The notes: a model not told the origin generated them from the sequence alone. A stretch of DNA of 64,000 bases from CAWCTD01 sp963798455 (GCA_963798455.1 CAWCTD010000004.1:62001-126000), one strand, 5' to 3'. Counted from the first letter of the stretch, positions 8,910 to 17,543 are shown. A program made the numbers and translations.

Positions 8910-10457
8910 TTACGGGCCGGTTCGCGCGGGGTAGCGAATCACGGTATAGTTACGCAGGGTCACAGTGTCGGTCGTGCTGCTCGAGAACCAGCCTCGGAGA
9001 TCAATCACGAGCGGCGAGGCAAGCGAGTCCGTGGCGTTTCCGGTCCCTGAAGCCAGGGACAGCGCCGCTCCCCAGCTCTGCACGTCATACTGCGTTCCAG
9101 CCGCGGCGTACACGCCGAACTCAGTCCTCCCGGAGACGCGCGATTCCGAGGTCGAGCTCGACCGTGACACGGCAGTGGTGGCGCCCCAATGGAGTTCGAA
9201 GGTGAACGCCCGGGCGGTGCCCTCATGCGAAAAGCTGAAGAACACCTCAACCCGGTCGCCCGGACCCAGGTAACTCGCCGGGATGGTGCAGCTCCCCAAA
9301 CTGGTTGAGGTTGCAGCGCTGGTGCTTGAGCCGGTGCTGCTGCAAAGGACCTGCGCCGCGTTGGACCCCGCAACCCTCGGGTCCGCGTCGGTAACGTACC
9401 GATTGGTGGTCGACGGCGTACCCGCCGTTCCCGCCAAGGCAGCCTTTTGATCCACGGAGGGATCGTTGACGCCGGTGTGAGTGGGATAGTTTAGCGACAG
9501 CTTCGCTTCGCTGATGGCCGCCACGTCCGAGATGTTGACGTCGCCGATCACGCCTTCCGCAATGGAAGGGTTCGGATACGTGCCCGTGAGTGCGCCCCCC
9601 GCAGTCCCGGCCGGGTTGCTGGCGTCCGCCAACCGGTAAGAGCAAGTAAGCACGTCCCCCGTTTGCGGCGCCAAAGCCTGCGCAAAGGTGACCACGTTGT
9701 TCGCGATGGTGTAGTCCAGCCCCACTTTCTGGAGGACCCCGTTCCTGAAGAGTGTCAGGCTCGACGGCGGGCTAGGCACGTCGGCCAAAGTGAAGACTTT
9801 ATTGGCGCCGTTGACCGATCCCGCCGGTGTTTCAGCGTCCACAAACCCAGGCCCGGAGCTGTCGACGAGGCCGCACGGCCCTGCGGTTCCGTCCACCCGC
9901 ACGCAGTCCGTGAGACTTCCGAGCACGGCCTCGAGCATCCCTGTCTCGCTGATGTACACCGCCCGGGACGGCGCGAAGCCCGGCCCTTTGAGCGGCCGCG
10001 CCTCCAGGTCATCCACGAGGCCTACCACGTCCGATTCCTGGATCGTGGTCTGGTCCCCTGCCGGAGGAAGCACCTGGCTTCCTGAGGTGGCGCTCGGTAC
10101 GCGAACATCCCGCAAGTGCAGCGTCGTATTGCTCGGGGGAACCGCCCAGATCTCATCGAATTGAACCCGGCCGTCGCTGGAGTAGCGGACCGAGTAGTAC
10201 GCTCCGGGCGTGGCGTTGGTCGTCGGGACCAGTTGCACCCGGATCACCCCGTTGATGATTGTCACCGTGACGCTGTGCGTGGCGATGTTCGAGAAATCAG
10301 CCGCCTGGAAGCTCTTCCACTCGACGAACGCTACACCGGCGAACTTCGACCCGTCCGCTTTGTACAGCACATCTTCGATGGTGGTGAGGGGAGGAGCCGC
10401 GACGGCTGACACCCAGAACAGAATCGTCATCGCCGCAACCCTGCAGCAAATCCGCAT
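8910..10457 (-). CDS. Secreted tail-fibre-like surface protein
   Basis: A 515-aa protein with an N-terminal signal peptide (hydrophobic MTILFWVSAVAAPP, cleavage near residue 21) and a beta-rich, Ser/Thr/Gly-rich body. An N-terminal domain (about 25-120) contains VEWKSFQAADFS. The middle contains GGALTGTYPNPSIA (about residues 289-302), a motif common in phage tail fibres and fibre-like bacterial proteins. It is followed by a region rich in small polar residues and a jelly-roll-like C-terminal part. No enzymatic motif is visible. It is probably a surface or appendage adhesin; this is inference. Expression appears to be gated by a leader containing an intrinsic terminator placed just before the ribosome-binding site. 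Confidence 0.6.
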   Translation of the reverse strand: MRICCRVAAMTILFWVSAVAAPPLTTIEDVLYKADGSKFAGVAFVEWKSFQAADFSNIATHSVTVTIINGVIRVQLVPTTNATPGAYYSVRYSSDGRVQFDEIWAVPPSNTTLHLRDVRVPSATSGSQVLPPAGDQTTIQESDVVGLVDDLEARPLKGPGFAPSRAVYISETGMLEAVLGSLTDCVRVDGTAGPCGLVDSSGPGFVDAETPAGSVNGANKVFTLADVPSPPSSLTLFRNGVLQKVGLDYTIANNVVTFAQALAPQTGDVLTCSYRLADASNPAGTAGGALTGTYPNPSIAEGVIGDVNISDVAAISEAKLSLNYPTHTGVNDPSVDQKAALAGTAGTPSTTNRYVTDADPRVAGSNAAQVLCSSTGSSTSAATSTSLGSCTIPASYLGPGDRVEVFFSFSHEGTARAFTFELHWGATTAVSRSSSTSESRVSGRTEFGVYAAAGTQYDVQSWGAALSLASGTGNATDSLASPLVIDLRGWFSSSTTDTVTLRNYTVIRYPARTGP

Positions 10458-10560
10458 GATCGGCCTCCAAAAAAAAGCCCAGCCTGCTTGAGCAGGCCGG
10501 GCTGGCTGCCTAAGCAGCCTTCCGGCTCCAGTTTAGTAGCCGTTATGCGGCCGGCACCGC
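10458..10560 (-). promoter_or_regulatory. Structured 5' leader of the 8910-10457 gene
   Basis: Read on the minus strand, the leader contains three consecutive stem-loops. The first is 10542-10523 (CGGCT/AGCCG with a 10-nt loop), the second 10519-10504 (GGCTGC/GCAGCC with a TTAG loop), and the third is the terminator hairpin described separately. A GGAGG ribosome-binding site follows the T-run directly, and the ATG is at 10457. A terminator between promoter and start codon implies attenuation or a riboswitch. I could not match the upstream part to a known aptamer; the c-di-GMP-I signature was looked for and not found. Confidence 0.5.
10469..10503 (-). terminator. Intrinsic terminator inside the 5' leader
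   Basis: The minus strand reads a 12-bp stem with one G-U pair (AGCCCGGCCTGC at 10503-10492 with GCAGGCTGGGCT at 10487-10476) and a TCAA tetraloop. It is followed at once by eight T residues (10476-10469). It lies only 11 nt upstream of the start codon of the tail-fibre-like gene, so it is placed to abort transcription before the gene. Confidence 0.75.
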
Positions 10561-10674
10561 GGGTGTCAGGGCGCGCCGCTCGTTAAGTCATACAGCTATA
10601 AGGGATTTGCGGGGCCCGACGGCTCCCTCTTGACGTTGTGACTGGCAGCGGCCCCGAGACCCGTTTCGCGCCAT

Positions 10675-11841
10675 TCACGGCCCCGTCTTCCGCCGCTTAT
10701 TCGAAGCGGACACCGCAGCTTCCAGATCTCGGTTTCGCTTGGTTTGCCGCTCGAGATCGGCACGAAGCTTTTCGATCTGTTGCACCAGCGGTTCCCGATC
10801 GCCGTCAGCCTCGAGGGCAGCCGGACTCGGAGGAGGTTCGGCGGGCTCACCGGCAAAAGTGGCCACTCCGTCGACGCTCCCGCCCTGCGTGAGGCCTATC
10901 TGCAGGCGGGCGCGAATGTCGCCCGACCGCCTGACATAAGTGAAGCTTCCTTTGCGGATCTGTTCTGCATCCAGCCGAAAGGCGGACTTTCGCCCGCTAT
11001 CGGAGATCTCCAGGACGCCTCCTTCCGCCTGGCGCACGGACCCAGAGGAATGCTCCCACGAAATCGTGAGCTGTCCTGCCGCGTCCGACAGGTGCAGCGC
11101 GAGCGGAGCGGGGGGCTTCGGCAGCCAGTAGTCACGCAGGGCGAAAGCCAGAGCGGCGGCGGCGATGCACCAGGCGACCGCGAACAACAGCCAGGATACC
11201 CGGCCGGCGGATCGGGGAACTGCCTCGGCTGAATCGGAACCGGCGATTTCCGGTTCCGGTGCGCTTCTTGCCATGGGAGGGATCGGCTTGGGCGCCTTCG
11301 GCAGATGGTCGATCTCGAATTCCCGGTAGCTGGATTCCCGATGCACGCTCCCGCCATCCTCCCGGAAAAAAAACCCCGCGCGCGTGACCTTCGTCTTTTC
11401 CGGATGCAGGACCAGAGCGACTTGCCACGGCTCGGGGAAGTGGCGGTCGTAGATCTCCAGGTCCTGTTCGGAGAGGCAGATCCCGCTGCGGGTGTGGGAA
11501 TGATACCAGCCCACCGGCGCCATCCCCTCCAGGTCCGGGTCGGCGCCGGCCGACTGGAGCAACTGTCCCAACCCTGATTCATCCTTCTCGGACAGAGTGA
11601 AGGATGGCCCGGTGGCGTGCTCGCAAGCGACTGGGCGCGAAGCCAGAACTCGCACGGAATTGCCGGTCCGTTGTCCGAACAGAACGCCACCGACCTCCAG
11701 CCCGCCCCTGGGGAGTTTGTAGTAGCCTTCGACGACGGCCGCGCGCACCGCCTCCATGGCGGATCGCGAGTACTCTATGGCCGCGGGCCGGCCCTCCACG
11801 CTCCAGCGGCCGAACTGGCTGTTGCTTTTCTTCTCCAGCAT
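10675..11841 (-). CDS. Membrane-anchored JAMM/MPN (Mov34/PAD-1) metalloprotease-like protein
   Basis: With the ATG at 11841 the protein is 388 aa. The N-terminal domain carries an intact JAMM zinc-protease motif: Glu49 in GLEVGGVLFG, then HSH (114-116), seven residues, Ser124 and Asp127 (HxHx7SxxD). Bacterial JAMM proteins typically cut ubiquitin-like or sulfur-carrier conjugates or process peptides. A transmembrane helix (about residues 217-240, WLLFAVAWCIAAAALAFAL) divides it from a C-terminal beta domain, and a coiled coil lies at the very end (KLRADLERQTKRNRDLEAAV). An in-frame start 35 codons upstream is possible. No ubiquitin-like or E1/E2 partner is encoded nearby, so the substrate is unknown. 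Confidence 0.8.
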   Translation of the reverse strand: MLEKKSNSQFGRWSVEGRPAAIEYSRSAMEAVRAAVVEGYYKLPRGGLEVGGVLFGQRTGNSVRVLASRPVACEHATGPSFTLSEKDESGLGQLLQSAGADPDLEGMAPVGWYHSHTRSGICLSEQDLEIYDRHFPEPWQVALVLHPEKTKVTRAGFFFREDGGSVHRESSYREFEIDHLPKAPKPIPPMARSAPEPEIAGSDSAEAVPRSAGRVSWLLFAVAWCIAAAALAFALRDYWLPKPPAPLALHLSDAAGQLTISWEHSSGSVRQAEGGVLEISDSGRKSAFRLDAEQIRKGSFTYVRRSGDIRARLQIGLTQGGSVDGVATFAGEPAEPPPSPAALEADGDREPLVQQIEKLRADLERQTKRNRDLEAAVSASNKRRKTGP

Positions 11842-11945
11842 CGGAGGTGGACATTGTAACGCGGATTCCCCGGCGGGGGCCACGTCGGGTGGCCACATTC
11901 GGCGCCATCGGGTTGCTGCGGCGGTGATATATTGAGGATGGTTCA

Positions 11946-13211
11946 ATGGTCAGAGCCATAGCGTTGCTGCTCCTGCTGGCGTGCTCCACAATCTATGGGG
12001 CGCCCCGGGTCGTCGCCGTCGACATTGACGGAGTGGTCCACCCGATTACTGTCGAGATCATCACGCACGCCCTGGAACAAGCCCGGCGCGAGAATGCCGA
12101 TCTTGTCCTGGTTCGCTTGAACACGCCCGGCGGGTTGATGGATGCCATGCGGGAGACCGTCGAGAAGATCGTGGCCTCGCCGGTGCCCGTCGTCACTTAC
12201 GTCACCCCCAGCGGCGGACGGGCTGCTTCGGCTGGCTTCTTCATTCTTCTCTCCGGCGACGTGGCGGCCATGGCGCCCGGAACCAACACGGGCGCGGCCT
12301 CCCCGGTTCTGCTGGCGGGGGAGATGGACGTGGTCATGCGGAAGAAGGTGGAAAACGACGCCGCGGCCTTGCTGCGCGGCATAGCGGGGAAGCGGGGACG
12401 GAACACCGCCCTGGCGGAGCAGGCTGTTTTGGAAAGCAAGTCGTTCACCGACAAGGAAGCCCTCGACGGCCACCTTATTGACCTTATCGCGCGCGACCAG
12501 GCTGATCTGTTCCATCAGCTCGACGGGCGCGAGATCACCCGGTTCGACGGGCGCAAGCAGGTGCTGCACAGCGAAGGCGCTGCCGTCGTGGACTACGAAC
12601 CCACCTGGCGGGAGCGGATCATCAGCGCCGTGAGCGATCCCAACATCGCTCTGGTGCTGCTTGTGCTGGGAGCGCTGGGAATTTACATAGAGTTCTCTTC
12701 GCCTGGCCTGATCGCACCCGGTGTCGCGGGGGGCATTATGGTCCTGTTGGGTCTATCCGCTCTCTCGGTTCTGCCCATCAACTGGATCGGCGTGGCGTTG
12801 CTGCTGCTGGCCGTAACCCTCTTCATCCTGGAGGCCAAGTTCGCTTCGCACGGCGTCTTGGGCGCGGGTGGCGCCGTTGCCATGATCCTCGGGGCGACCC
12901 TCTTGGTGAACAGCCCGATCCCCGAGATGCGCGTTCGTTTGGCAACCGCCGTGGCCATCACGCTGCCGTTCGCCATCATTACCGTCTTTTTGCTCTCGTT
13001 GGTTTTGCGGGCCAGGGCGAGCAAGGTGGTGACTGGAGTTTCGGGGCTGATGGGAGCGGCCGCGGTCGCTCGCACGCCGTTGAACCCGGCGGGCAAGGTA
13101 TTTGTGCATGGAGAGTTATGGGACGCCGTCTGTTCCCGTCCCGTGGAGACCGGCGCCCGCGTGAAGATCACTGCTGTTGAGGGGCTCGTCCTGAGCGTGG
13201 AACCTGATTAA
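11946..13211 (+). CDS. NfeD-family membrane serine protease (long form)
   Basis: A 421-aa protein with a signal peptide (first 18 residues) and an N-terminal ClpP-like protease domain. That domain has RLNTPGGLMDAMRETVEKI and the nucleophile region GGRAASAGFFILLSG, with a conserved RKKVEND Lys region. Several transmembrane segments follow (about 225-350), then a C-terminal soluble OB-fold NfeD domain ending VEGLVLSVEPD. Long NfeD proteins work with stomatin-like proteins in membrane quality control. The next gene, 21 nt downstream, is such a slipin, which supports the assignment. Confidence 0.92.
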   Translation: MVRAIALLLLLACSTIYGAPRVVAVDIDGVVHPITVEIITHALEQARRENADLVLVRLNTPGGLMDAMRETVEKIVASPVPVVTYVTPSGGRAASAGFFILLSGDVAAMAPGTNTGAASPVLLAGEMDVVMRKKVENDAAALLRGIAGKRGRNTALAEQAVLESKSFTDKEALDGHLIDLIARDQADLFHQLDGREITRFDGRKQVLHSEGAAVVDYEPTWRERIISAVSDPNIALVLLVLGALGIYIEFSSPGLIAPGVAGGIMVLLGLSALSVLPINWIGVALLLLAVTLFILEAKFASHGVLGAGGAVAMILGATLLVNSPIPEMRVRLATAVAITLPFAIITVFLLSLVLRARASKVVTGVSGLMGAAAVARTPLNPAGKVFVHGELWDAVCSRPVETGARVKITAVEGLVLSVEPD

Positions 13212-13232
13212 GCTGTCCCGGAGGAGACACTC

Positions 13233-13994
13233 ATGATTTCCGTTCCAACCATCGCGCTGATCATCATCGTTCTGTACTTCCTCGCCTCGATCAAGATCCT
13301 GGCGGAGTACGAACGCGGAGTTATTTTCCGGCTTGGCCGCGTGCTGCCCAAACCCAAAGGGCCGGGCATCATCCTCGTGTTTTCGCCCATCGACCGCATG
13401 GTCCGCGTGTCACTCCGGGTGGAGACGCTGGAGGTGCCGCCTCAGGACGTAATCACCCGCGACAACGTGACCGTGAAGGTAAACGCGGTGATCTACTTCC
13501 GCGTCATCGACCCCACCCAGGCCGTGATCGAGGTCGCCAATTTTCTCTATGCCACTTCGCAGTTGGCTCAGACAACATTACGCAGTGTTCTCGGCGAAGT
13601 GGACCTGGACGAGTTGTTGAGCCAGCGCGAGAAGCTCAACATGCGCCTGCAAGCCGTCCTGGACCAGCACACCGGGCCATGGGGCGTGAAGGTTTCCATG
13701 GTAGAAGTGAAGCAGGTCGACCTTGCCGAGCAGATGATCCGCGCGATCGCCCGTCAGGCCGAAGCCGAGCGCGAGCGCCGCGCCAAGGTTATTCACGCGG
13801 AAGGCGAATTCTTGGCCGCGGAGCGGCTCGCCATGGCGGCCGAGCTAATTCAGAAGCAGCCGGCTGCCATTCAGTTGCGTTACTTGCAGACCCTCGTCGA
13901 AATCGGACAGGAGAAGAACACCACGGTCGTGTTCCCGATTCCGATCGACATCTTCTCCGGAATCCGGGAGTTTTTAGACAGGATGAGCAAGTAG
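13233..13994 (+). CDS. Slipin (stomatin/SPFH-domain membrane protein)
   Basis: A 253-aa protein with one N-terminal membrane segment (VPTIALIIIVLYFLASIKIL) followed by an SPFH/band-7 domain with the usual EYERGVIFRLGRVL. Other blocks are VPPQDVITRDNVTVKVNAV, FLYATSQLAQTTLRSVLGEVDL and the charged coiled-coil ARQAEAERERRAKVIHAEGE. Slipins oligomerise at the membrane and are substrates or partners of NfeD proteases such as the one encoded just upstream (21 nt apart). The ATG has a GGAGGAGAC ribosome-binding site. Family assignment is firm. Confidence 0.93.
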   Translation: MISVPTIALIIIVLYFLASIKILAEYERGVIFRLGRVLPKPKGPGIILVFSPIDRMVRVSLRVETLEVPPQDVITRDNVTVKVNAVIYFRVIDPTQAVIEVANFLYATSQLAQTTLRSVLGEVDLDELLSQREKLNMRLQAVLDQHTGPWGVKVSMVEVKQVDLAEQMIRAIARQAEAERERRAKVIHAEGEFLAAERLAMAAELIQKQPAAIQLRYLQTLVEIGQEKNTTVVFPIPIDIFSGIREFLDRMSK

Positions 13995-14044
13995 GGGTCG
14001 GGCAAGCCCGGCCCGCGGTAGGGTAACCTCAGAAGAGCACGCCT

Positions 14045-14650
14045 ATGCCGAGAAACGTTGACGGCGAGTTTGAAATATTGCTGGGCAACAAGCAGTTGCT
14101 GAGTGTCTTTTTCATCGTAGTCATCCTGTTCGGGGTGTTTTTCACCATGGGCTATGTCCTGGGACGGCATTCCGCGTCCGGCGGCGCCTACGCCCAGTTG
14201 ACGTCGAGAAGCGCCACGCCTTCCGCGCAGGCTCAACCGAGCGGCTTCTCCGACACATCATCGCCGGATTCCGCCCAGCCGGCCGGGACTGCGGACACGG
14301 CGTCCGCCATTGAAGAAGCGGCGGCCCGGACCGGCACACAGCCCCAGCAGCAACTGCCGGCGGCGGAGCCTCCCAAGCCCGCTGTTGCCCCCCCGCGAGC
14401 CATGGCTCAAGTTCCAGCGGAGCCCGCCGCGGGCCTGGTCTTCCTTCAGGCCACTGCCGCCAAGCGTCCGGACGCCCAACTGGTCGCCAGCGTTCTCAAG
14501 CAAAAGGGCTTCCCGGTTGTCCTTGCGCCGGGTCCCACCGAAACCGTGCTTCGCGTGCTGGTGGGGCCATTCTCCGGCTCGGAAGCCTTGGCGAAGGCCC
14601 GCGCCGGGCTGGAGACAGCCGGGTTCAAGCCGTTCCTGCGGAAGTACTGA
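14045..14650 (+). CDS. SPOR-domain membrane protein
   Basis: A 201-aa protein with a short cytosolic N-terminus, one transmembrane helix (about residues 19-39, LLSVFFIVVILFGVFFTMGYVLG), and a Pro/Ala/Gln-rich periplasmic linker. A C-terminal SPOR-like repeat domain (about 127-201) contains VLKQKGFPVVLAP, LRVLVGPFSGSEALAKARAGL and TAGFKPFLRKY. SPOR domains bind denuded peptidoglycan at the division septum. It precedes lipA by 3 nt, so it probably shares a transcript with lipA and lnt. Confidence 0.85.
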   Translation: MPRNVDGEFEILLGNKQLLSVFFIVVILFGVFFTMGYVLGRHSASGGAYAQLTSRSATPSAQAQPSGFSDTSSPDSAQPAGTADTASAIEEAAARTGTQPQQQLPAAEPPKPAVAPPRAMAQVPAEPAAGLVFLQATAAKRPDAQLVASVLKQKGFPVVLAPGPTETVLRVLVGPFSGSEALAKARAGLETAGFKPFLRKY

Positions 14651-14653
14651 GCT

Positions 14654-15586
14654 GTGCCTGCCGCTCTCATCCAGTCGCGGGCGCGAAGCCGGTCCGAGCC
14701 CCGCCTGCCGGAGTGGCTCCGCAAGCCGGAGACCCACCACGAACGACTGCACGCAATCAAGAGCGGTCTGAGACAGCTTGGGCTCCACACGGTTTGCGAG
14801 TCGGCTCGTTGTCCGAACATCCACGAGTGCTTCGGCCGCGGCACGGCAACCTTCCTGATCCTGGGCGGAGCCTGCACGCGCCGTTGTGGCTTTTGCGCGA
14901 TTCCGCGGGGAGCTACTGGGCCGCCCTCCGCGCCCGACCCCTTGGAGCCCGCCAACGTGGCCCGCATGGCGGCCACGCTGCAACTCGAGCACGTGGTTAT
15001 CACCAGCGTGACGCGGGACGACCTGGCCGACGGTGGATCTTCCCATTTCGCGCTCACCATCGAGGCCGTGCGCCAGGCTCTTCCCGAGGCTCGAATCGAA
15101 GTCCTGACGCCCGATTTCGGCGGCGACCCCGAAGCCCTCGCACGCGTCGTCGAAGCGCGTCCCGATGTCTTCAACCACAACCTGGAGACGGTCGCCCGCC
15201 TGTACTCGCTTGTCCGTCCGCAGGCTAGCTACACGCGGTCGCTGGAGGTCCTCCGGCGCGCGCGCGCAGGGGCGGGGCATGCCCGGACGCCCGGTCTGCT
15301 CACCAAGTCGGGCCTGATGGCGGGACTGGGTGAAGCCCCGGCCGAGTTGGAGAGTGTCCTCCGCGATTTGAGAGATGCGGGCGTGGACCTGGTGACCATC
15401 GGCCAGTACCTCCCGCCATCGCGGCGCAATCTCCCAGTGGCATCCTACGTCCCGCCAGAGCAATTCGAGGCATGGCGCAAGTATGCCCTTGCGCTTGGAT
15501 TCCGTGTCGCATGGAGTGCGCCTTTGGTCCGCAGTTCCTACATGGCGGGCGAGATCGGCAAGCTGCCTTCGAGGCCCGCGTGCTGA
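14654..15586 (+). CDS. lipA: Lipoyl synthase
   Basis: A radical SAM enzyme that inserts two sulfurs into octanoyl groups on E2 and H proteins. The 310-aa protein shows both Fe-S sites: the N-terminal auxiliary cluster motif CESARCPNIHEC and the radical SAM motif CTRRCGFC. It also has TSVTRDDLADGG, VLTPDFGG, VFNHNLETV, TKSGLMAGLGE, IGQYLPPS and the C-terminal RSSY ligand region. It starts with GTG 3 nt after the SPOR gene, and its end overlaps the lnt start by 7 nt. No lipB is visible in the window. Confidence 0.97.
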   Translation: MPAALIQSRARSRSEPRLPEWLRKPETHHERLHAIKSGLRQLGLHTVCESARCPNIHECFGRGTATFLILGGACTRRCGFCAIPRGATGPPSAPDPLEPANVARMAATLQLEHVVITSVTRDDLADGGSSHFALTIEAVRQALPEARIEVLTPDFGGDPEALARVVEARPDVFNHNLETVARLYSLVRPQASYTRSLEVLRRARAGAGHARTPGLLTKSGLMAGLGEAPAELESVLRDLRDAGVDLVTIGQYLPPSRRNLPVASYVPPEQFEAWRKYALALGFRVAWSAPLVRSSYMAGEIGKLPSRPAC

Positions 15587-17040
15587 ACGTCCTGCTGGCC
15601 CTGCTTACGGCGGCGCTGCTGATCCTGGCCTTCCCCCGCTTCAATTTTTCGCCACTGGCCAGCGTGGCGCTGGCCCCCTTGCTGGTGGCGCTGGCTCGCG
15701 AGTCGCGTGCCCGCGGAAGATTCCTACTGGGCTACATAGCGGGCGTCGTGTACTGGTTCGGCGTCTGCTACTGGATACAGGCCGTCCTCGAGGTCCATGG
15801 CGGCATGGGCGTCTTCGGGAGCTGGGGAGCGTTCCTCCTGTTCTGCCTGGCGAAGGCTTTGCACATGGCCGTATTCGCTCTGGCGGCGGGCGCGGTCATG
15901 CGCCGTGCCTACGCTATCCCGGCAGTGGCTGCTCTATGGGTGGCCATCGAGAGCACCCACGGGTGGTTGGGCTTTGCCTGGCAGGCTCTGGGAAACGCGG
16001 GGATCAACATGGGCGTCCCCATGCGGCTGGCGCCCTACACCGGCGTCTACGGGCTCTCGTTCGTGTTCACGGCCATGAGTACGGCGCTCGCGCTGGTGGC
16101 GCTGCGCCGCAGGCGCAGGGAATTGGCTTGGCTGCTGGTGCTGCCTCTGCTTTACCTTCTCCCTCCCTTGCCTGGGCCAGAGCGTGGCGCCGAGCGCGCC
16201 GTTCTGGTCCAACCCAACTTCTCGGAGAGCGAGGAGTGGACCTGGAGCTCGCTGGTAAAAGCGCGCGTGAACATCGGCGCCCTCTCTCTTCAGGCGGCTC
16301 TCAGGGGCGATGGGACGCCTCCGCGCCTGCTGGTCTGGCCCGAGGTTCCCGCGCCGTTCGAGTTTGACGAGGATCGGGAGTTTCGTGACGAGATGACGAG
16401 AATCGCGCGAGCGGCCCGCACCAGCTTCCTGTTCGGCACGATCGCGCGCGCCCCGGATGGCGCTCCGCTCAATTCCGCGGTGCTATTGGGGCCGGGCGGA
16501 GAGTACCTCGGCCGGTACGACAAGGTGAACCTTGTGCCCTTTGGCGAGTTTGTGCCGCCGCTGTTCGGCTTCGTCAACCGCATCACCAGGGAGGCGGGCG
16601 ACTTCCGGCCTGGAAACCGGATCACCGTTTTCCGCTCGGAAGGGCATCGAATCGGGGCCTTCATCTGCTACGAGGCCGTGTTGCCGGATTTCGTGCGTCG
16701 TTTTGCCTCCAATGGCGCCGAGGTGCTGGTGAACATCTCGAACGACGGCTGGTTTGGGCGCAGCGCGGCCCGGGAGCAGCACCTGAACATCGTCCGGATG
16801 CGCGCCGCCGAGAACCGCCGCTGGATTCTGCGCGCGACCAACGACGGCATCACCGCCGCCATCGACCCGGCGGGCCGCATCCGTGCTCGCCTGCTTCCCT
16901 TCGAGCGGGCCACGCTGGACACCAGCTTTGCGTTCGTGAACACACAGACGCCTTACACGCGGTACGGAGACTGGTTCCCGCTGATCTGCGGGCTTGCCGG
17001 GATTACGTCGCTGGTGGTGCGGCCGAAGCGCGCCGCCTGA
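15580..17040 (+). CDS. lnt: Apolipoprotein N-acyltransferase
   Basis: An inner-membrane enzyme that N-acylates the lipoprotein N-terminal cysteine in the last step of lipoprotein maturation. With the GTG at 15580 (overlapping the lipA end by 7 nt) the protein is 486 aa. The first about 200 residues hold several membrane helices. A nitrilase-like domain follows with the catalytic triad regions LLVWPEVPAPFEF (Glu), GRYDKVNLVPFGEFVP (Lys) and GAFICYEAVLPDF (Cys), then NISNDGWFG. The GTG is preferred because the upstream frame extension lies inside lipA and shows no signal. One more hydrophobic helix closes the C-terminus. Confidence 0.93.
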   Translation: MLNVLLALLTAALLILAFPRFNFSPLASVALAPLLVALARESRARGRFLLGYIAGVVYWFGVCYWIQAVLEVHGGMGVFGSWGAFLLFCLAKALHMAVFALAAGAVMRRAYAIPAVAALWVAIESTHGWLGFAWQALGNAGINMGVPMRLAPYTGVYGLSFVFTAMSTALALVALRRRRRELAWLLVLPLLYLLPPLPGPERGAERAVLVQPNFSESEEWTWSSLVKARVNIGALSLQAALRGDGTPPRLLVWPEVPAPFEFDEDREFRDEMTRIARAARTSFLFGTIARAPDGAPLNSAVLLGPGGEYLGRYDKVNLVPFGEFVPPLFGFVNRITREAGDFRPGNRITVFRSEGHRIGAFICYEAVLPDFVRRFASNGAEVLVNISNDGWFGRSAAREQHLNIVRMRAAENRRWILRATNDGITAAIDPAGRIRARLLPFERATLDTSFAFVNTQTPYTRYGDWFPLICGLAGITSLVVRPKRAA

Positions 17041-17049
17041 GAAGAGAAG

Positions 17050-17259
17050 CTACTTCTGCACCATCTGGTACTTGCGCCGGAAGCGGTCAACCCGGCCGGC
17101 CGGGTCGATCAGCTTCTGCTTGCCGGTGAAGAAGGGATGGCAATGGGAGCAGATTTCCACCCGGAGGTCGCCCTTGTGGGTGGAGCGCGTCTGGAAGCTG
17201 TGTCCACAGGCGCAGATGATATTGGTCTCGCTATAAGCGGGATGAATACCTGGCTTCAT
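17050..17259 (-). CDS. rpmE: 50S ribosomal protein bL31
   Basis: A 69-aa ribosomal protein starting MKPGIHP. It keeps the zinc-binding cysteines of the C+ form (CACG and CSHCHPFFTG), so it is the zinc-containing paralogue rather than the zinc-free stress form. The end FRRKYQ is typical. ATG 17259 fits family length; the longer open frame upstream is not conserved. It runs convergent with lnt, with 9 nt between the stops. Confidence 0.95.
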   Translation of the reverse strand: MKPGIHPAYSETNIICACGHSFQTRSTHKGDLRVEICSHCHPFFTGKQKLIDPAGRVDRFRRKYQMVQK

Positions 17260-17315
17260 TCCTGACTGGATCCTTTCGTTGGCCGGATGAACCCTCAGTA
17301 TAGCACGCGGAATGG

Positions 17316-17351
17316 AAAACCCCCGTCGTGCCTCACGGCAGGACGGGGGTT
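17316..17351 (-). terminator. Intrinsic terminator of the micro-ORF unit, upstream of rpmE
   Basis: A 10-bp perfect GC-rich stem (AACCCCCGTC at 17318-17327 paired with GACGGGGGTT at 17342-17351) is followed on the minus strand by a short T-run (17319-17316). The loop contains TGAGGCAC, complementary to GTGCCTCA about 40 nt upstream in the same transcript (near 17380), so an alternative pairing or pseudoknot is possible. It would end the short transcript from the promoter at 17544-17572. Confidence 0.65.
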
Positions 17352-17462
17352 CGGTAGCCAAAGGAGAGATCCTGAGGCACGGCAAATCGCGCCGAGATGG
17401 CCGGTCCGCAGGAACTTAGGCCCCGCCACTGCAACGGAGCCAGCTACGTCGGAACGGTCACT

Positions 17463-17507
17463 CTAACAGTCGGCCACCTCGCGCTTGGTACTACTGCCAG
17501 ATAACAT
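17463..17507 (-). CDS. Candidate 14-aa micro-ORF
   Basis: The minus strand encodes MLSGSSTKREVADC then TAG. It lies behind an extended Shine-Dalgarno (AGAAAGGAGGTGG, 17530-17518) that matches almost the full 16S anti-SD. A consensus-like promoter (17544-17572) and a downstream hairpin terminator (17316-17351) make a self-contained unit of about 220 nt. The peptide ends in Cys. It could be a translated small peptide, a leader peptide or part of a regulatory RNA. I do not recognise it. Too short for statistical support; the case rests on the signals around it. Confidence 0.45.
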   Translation of the reverse strand: MLSGSSTKREVADC

Positions 17508-17543
17508 TTTTCCTGGACCACCTCCTTTCTCAGTGATGTTTCC

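Noticed and set aside
8910..10457. Prophage region suggested by the tail-fibre-like motif
   Set aside because: The protein has a signal peptide, and no other phage gene (capsid, terminase, portal, lysis) is nearby.
10458..10620. c-di-GMP-I (GEMM) riboswitch in the leader of the tail-fibre-like gene
   Set aside because: The core ACGCAAAGCC-type signature and its partner elements were not found; only the terminator and two simple stem-loops are supported.
17515..17530. Sequence GGACCACCTCCTTTCT resembling the 3' end of 16S rRNA
   Set aside because: No 16S sequence precedes it on the plus strand; read on the minus strand it is the extended ribosome-binding site of the micro-ORF.
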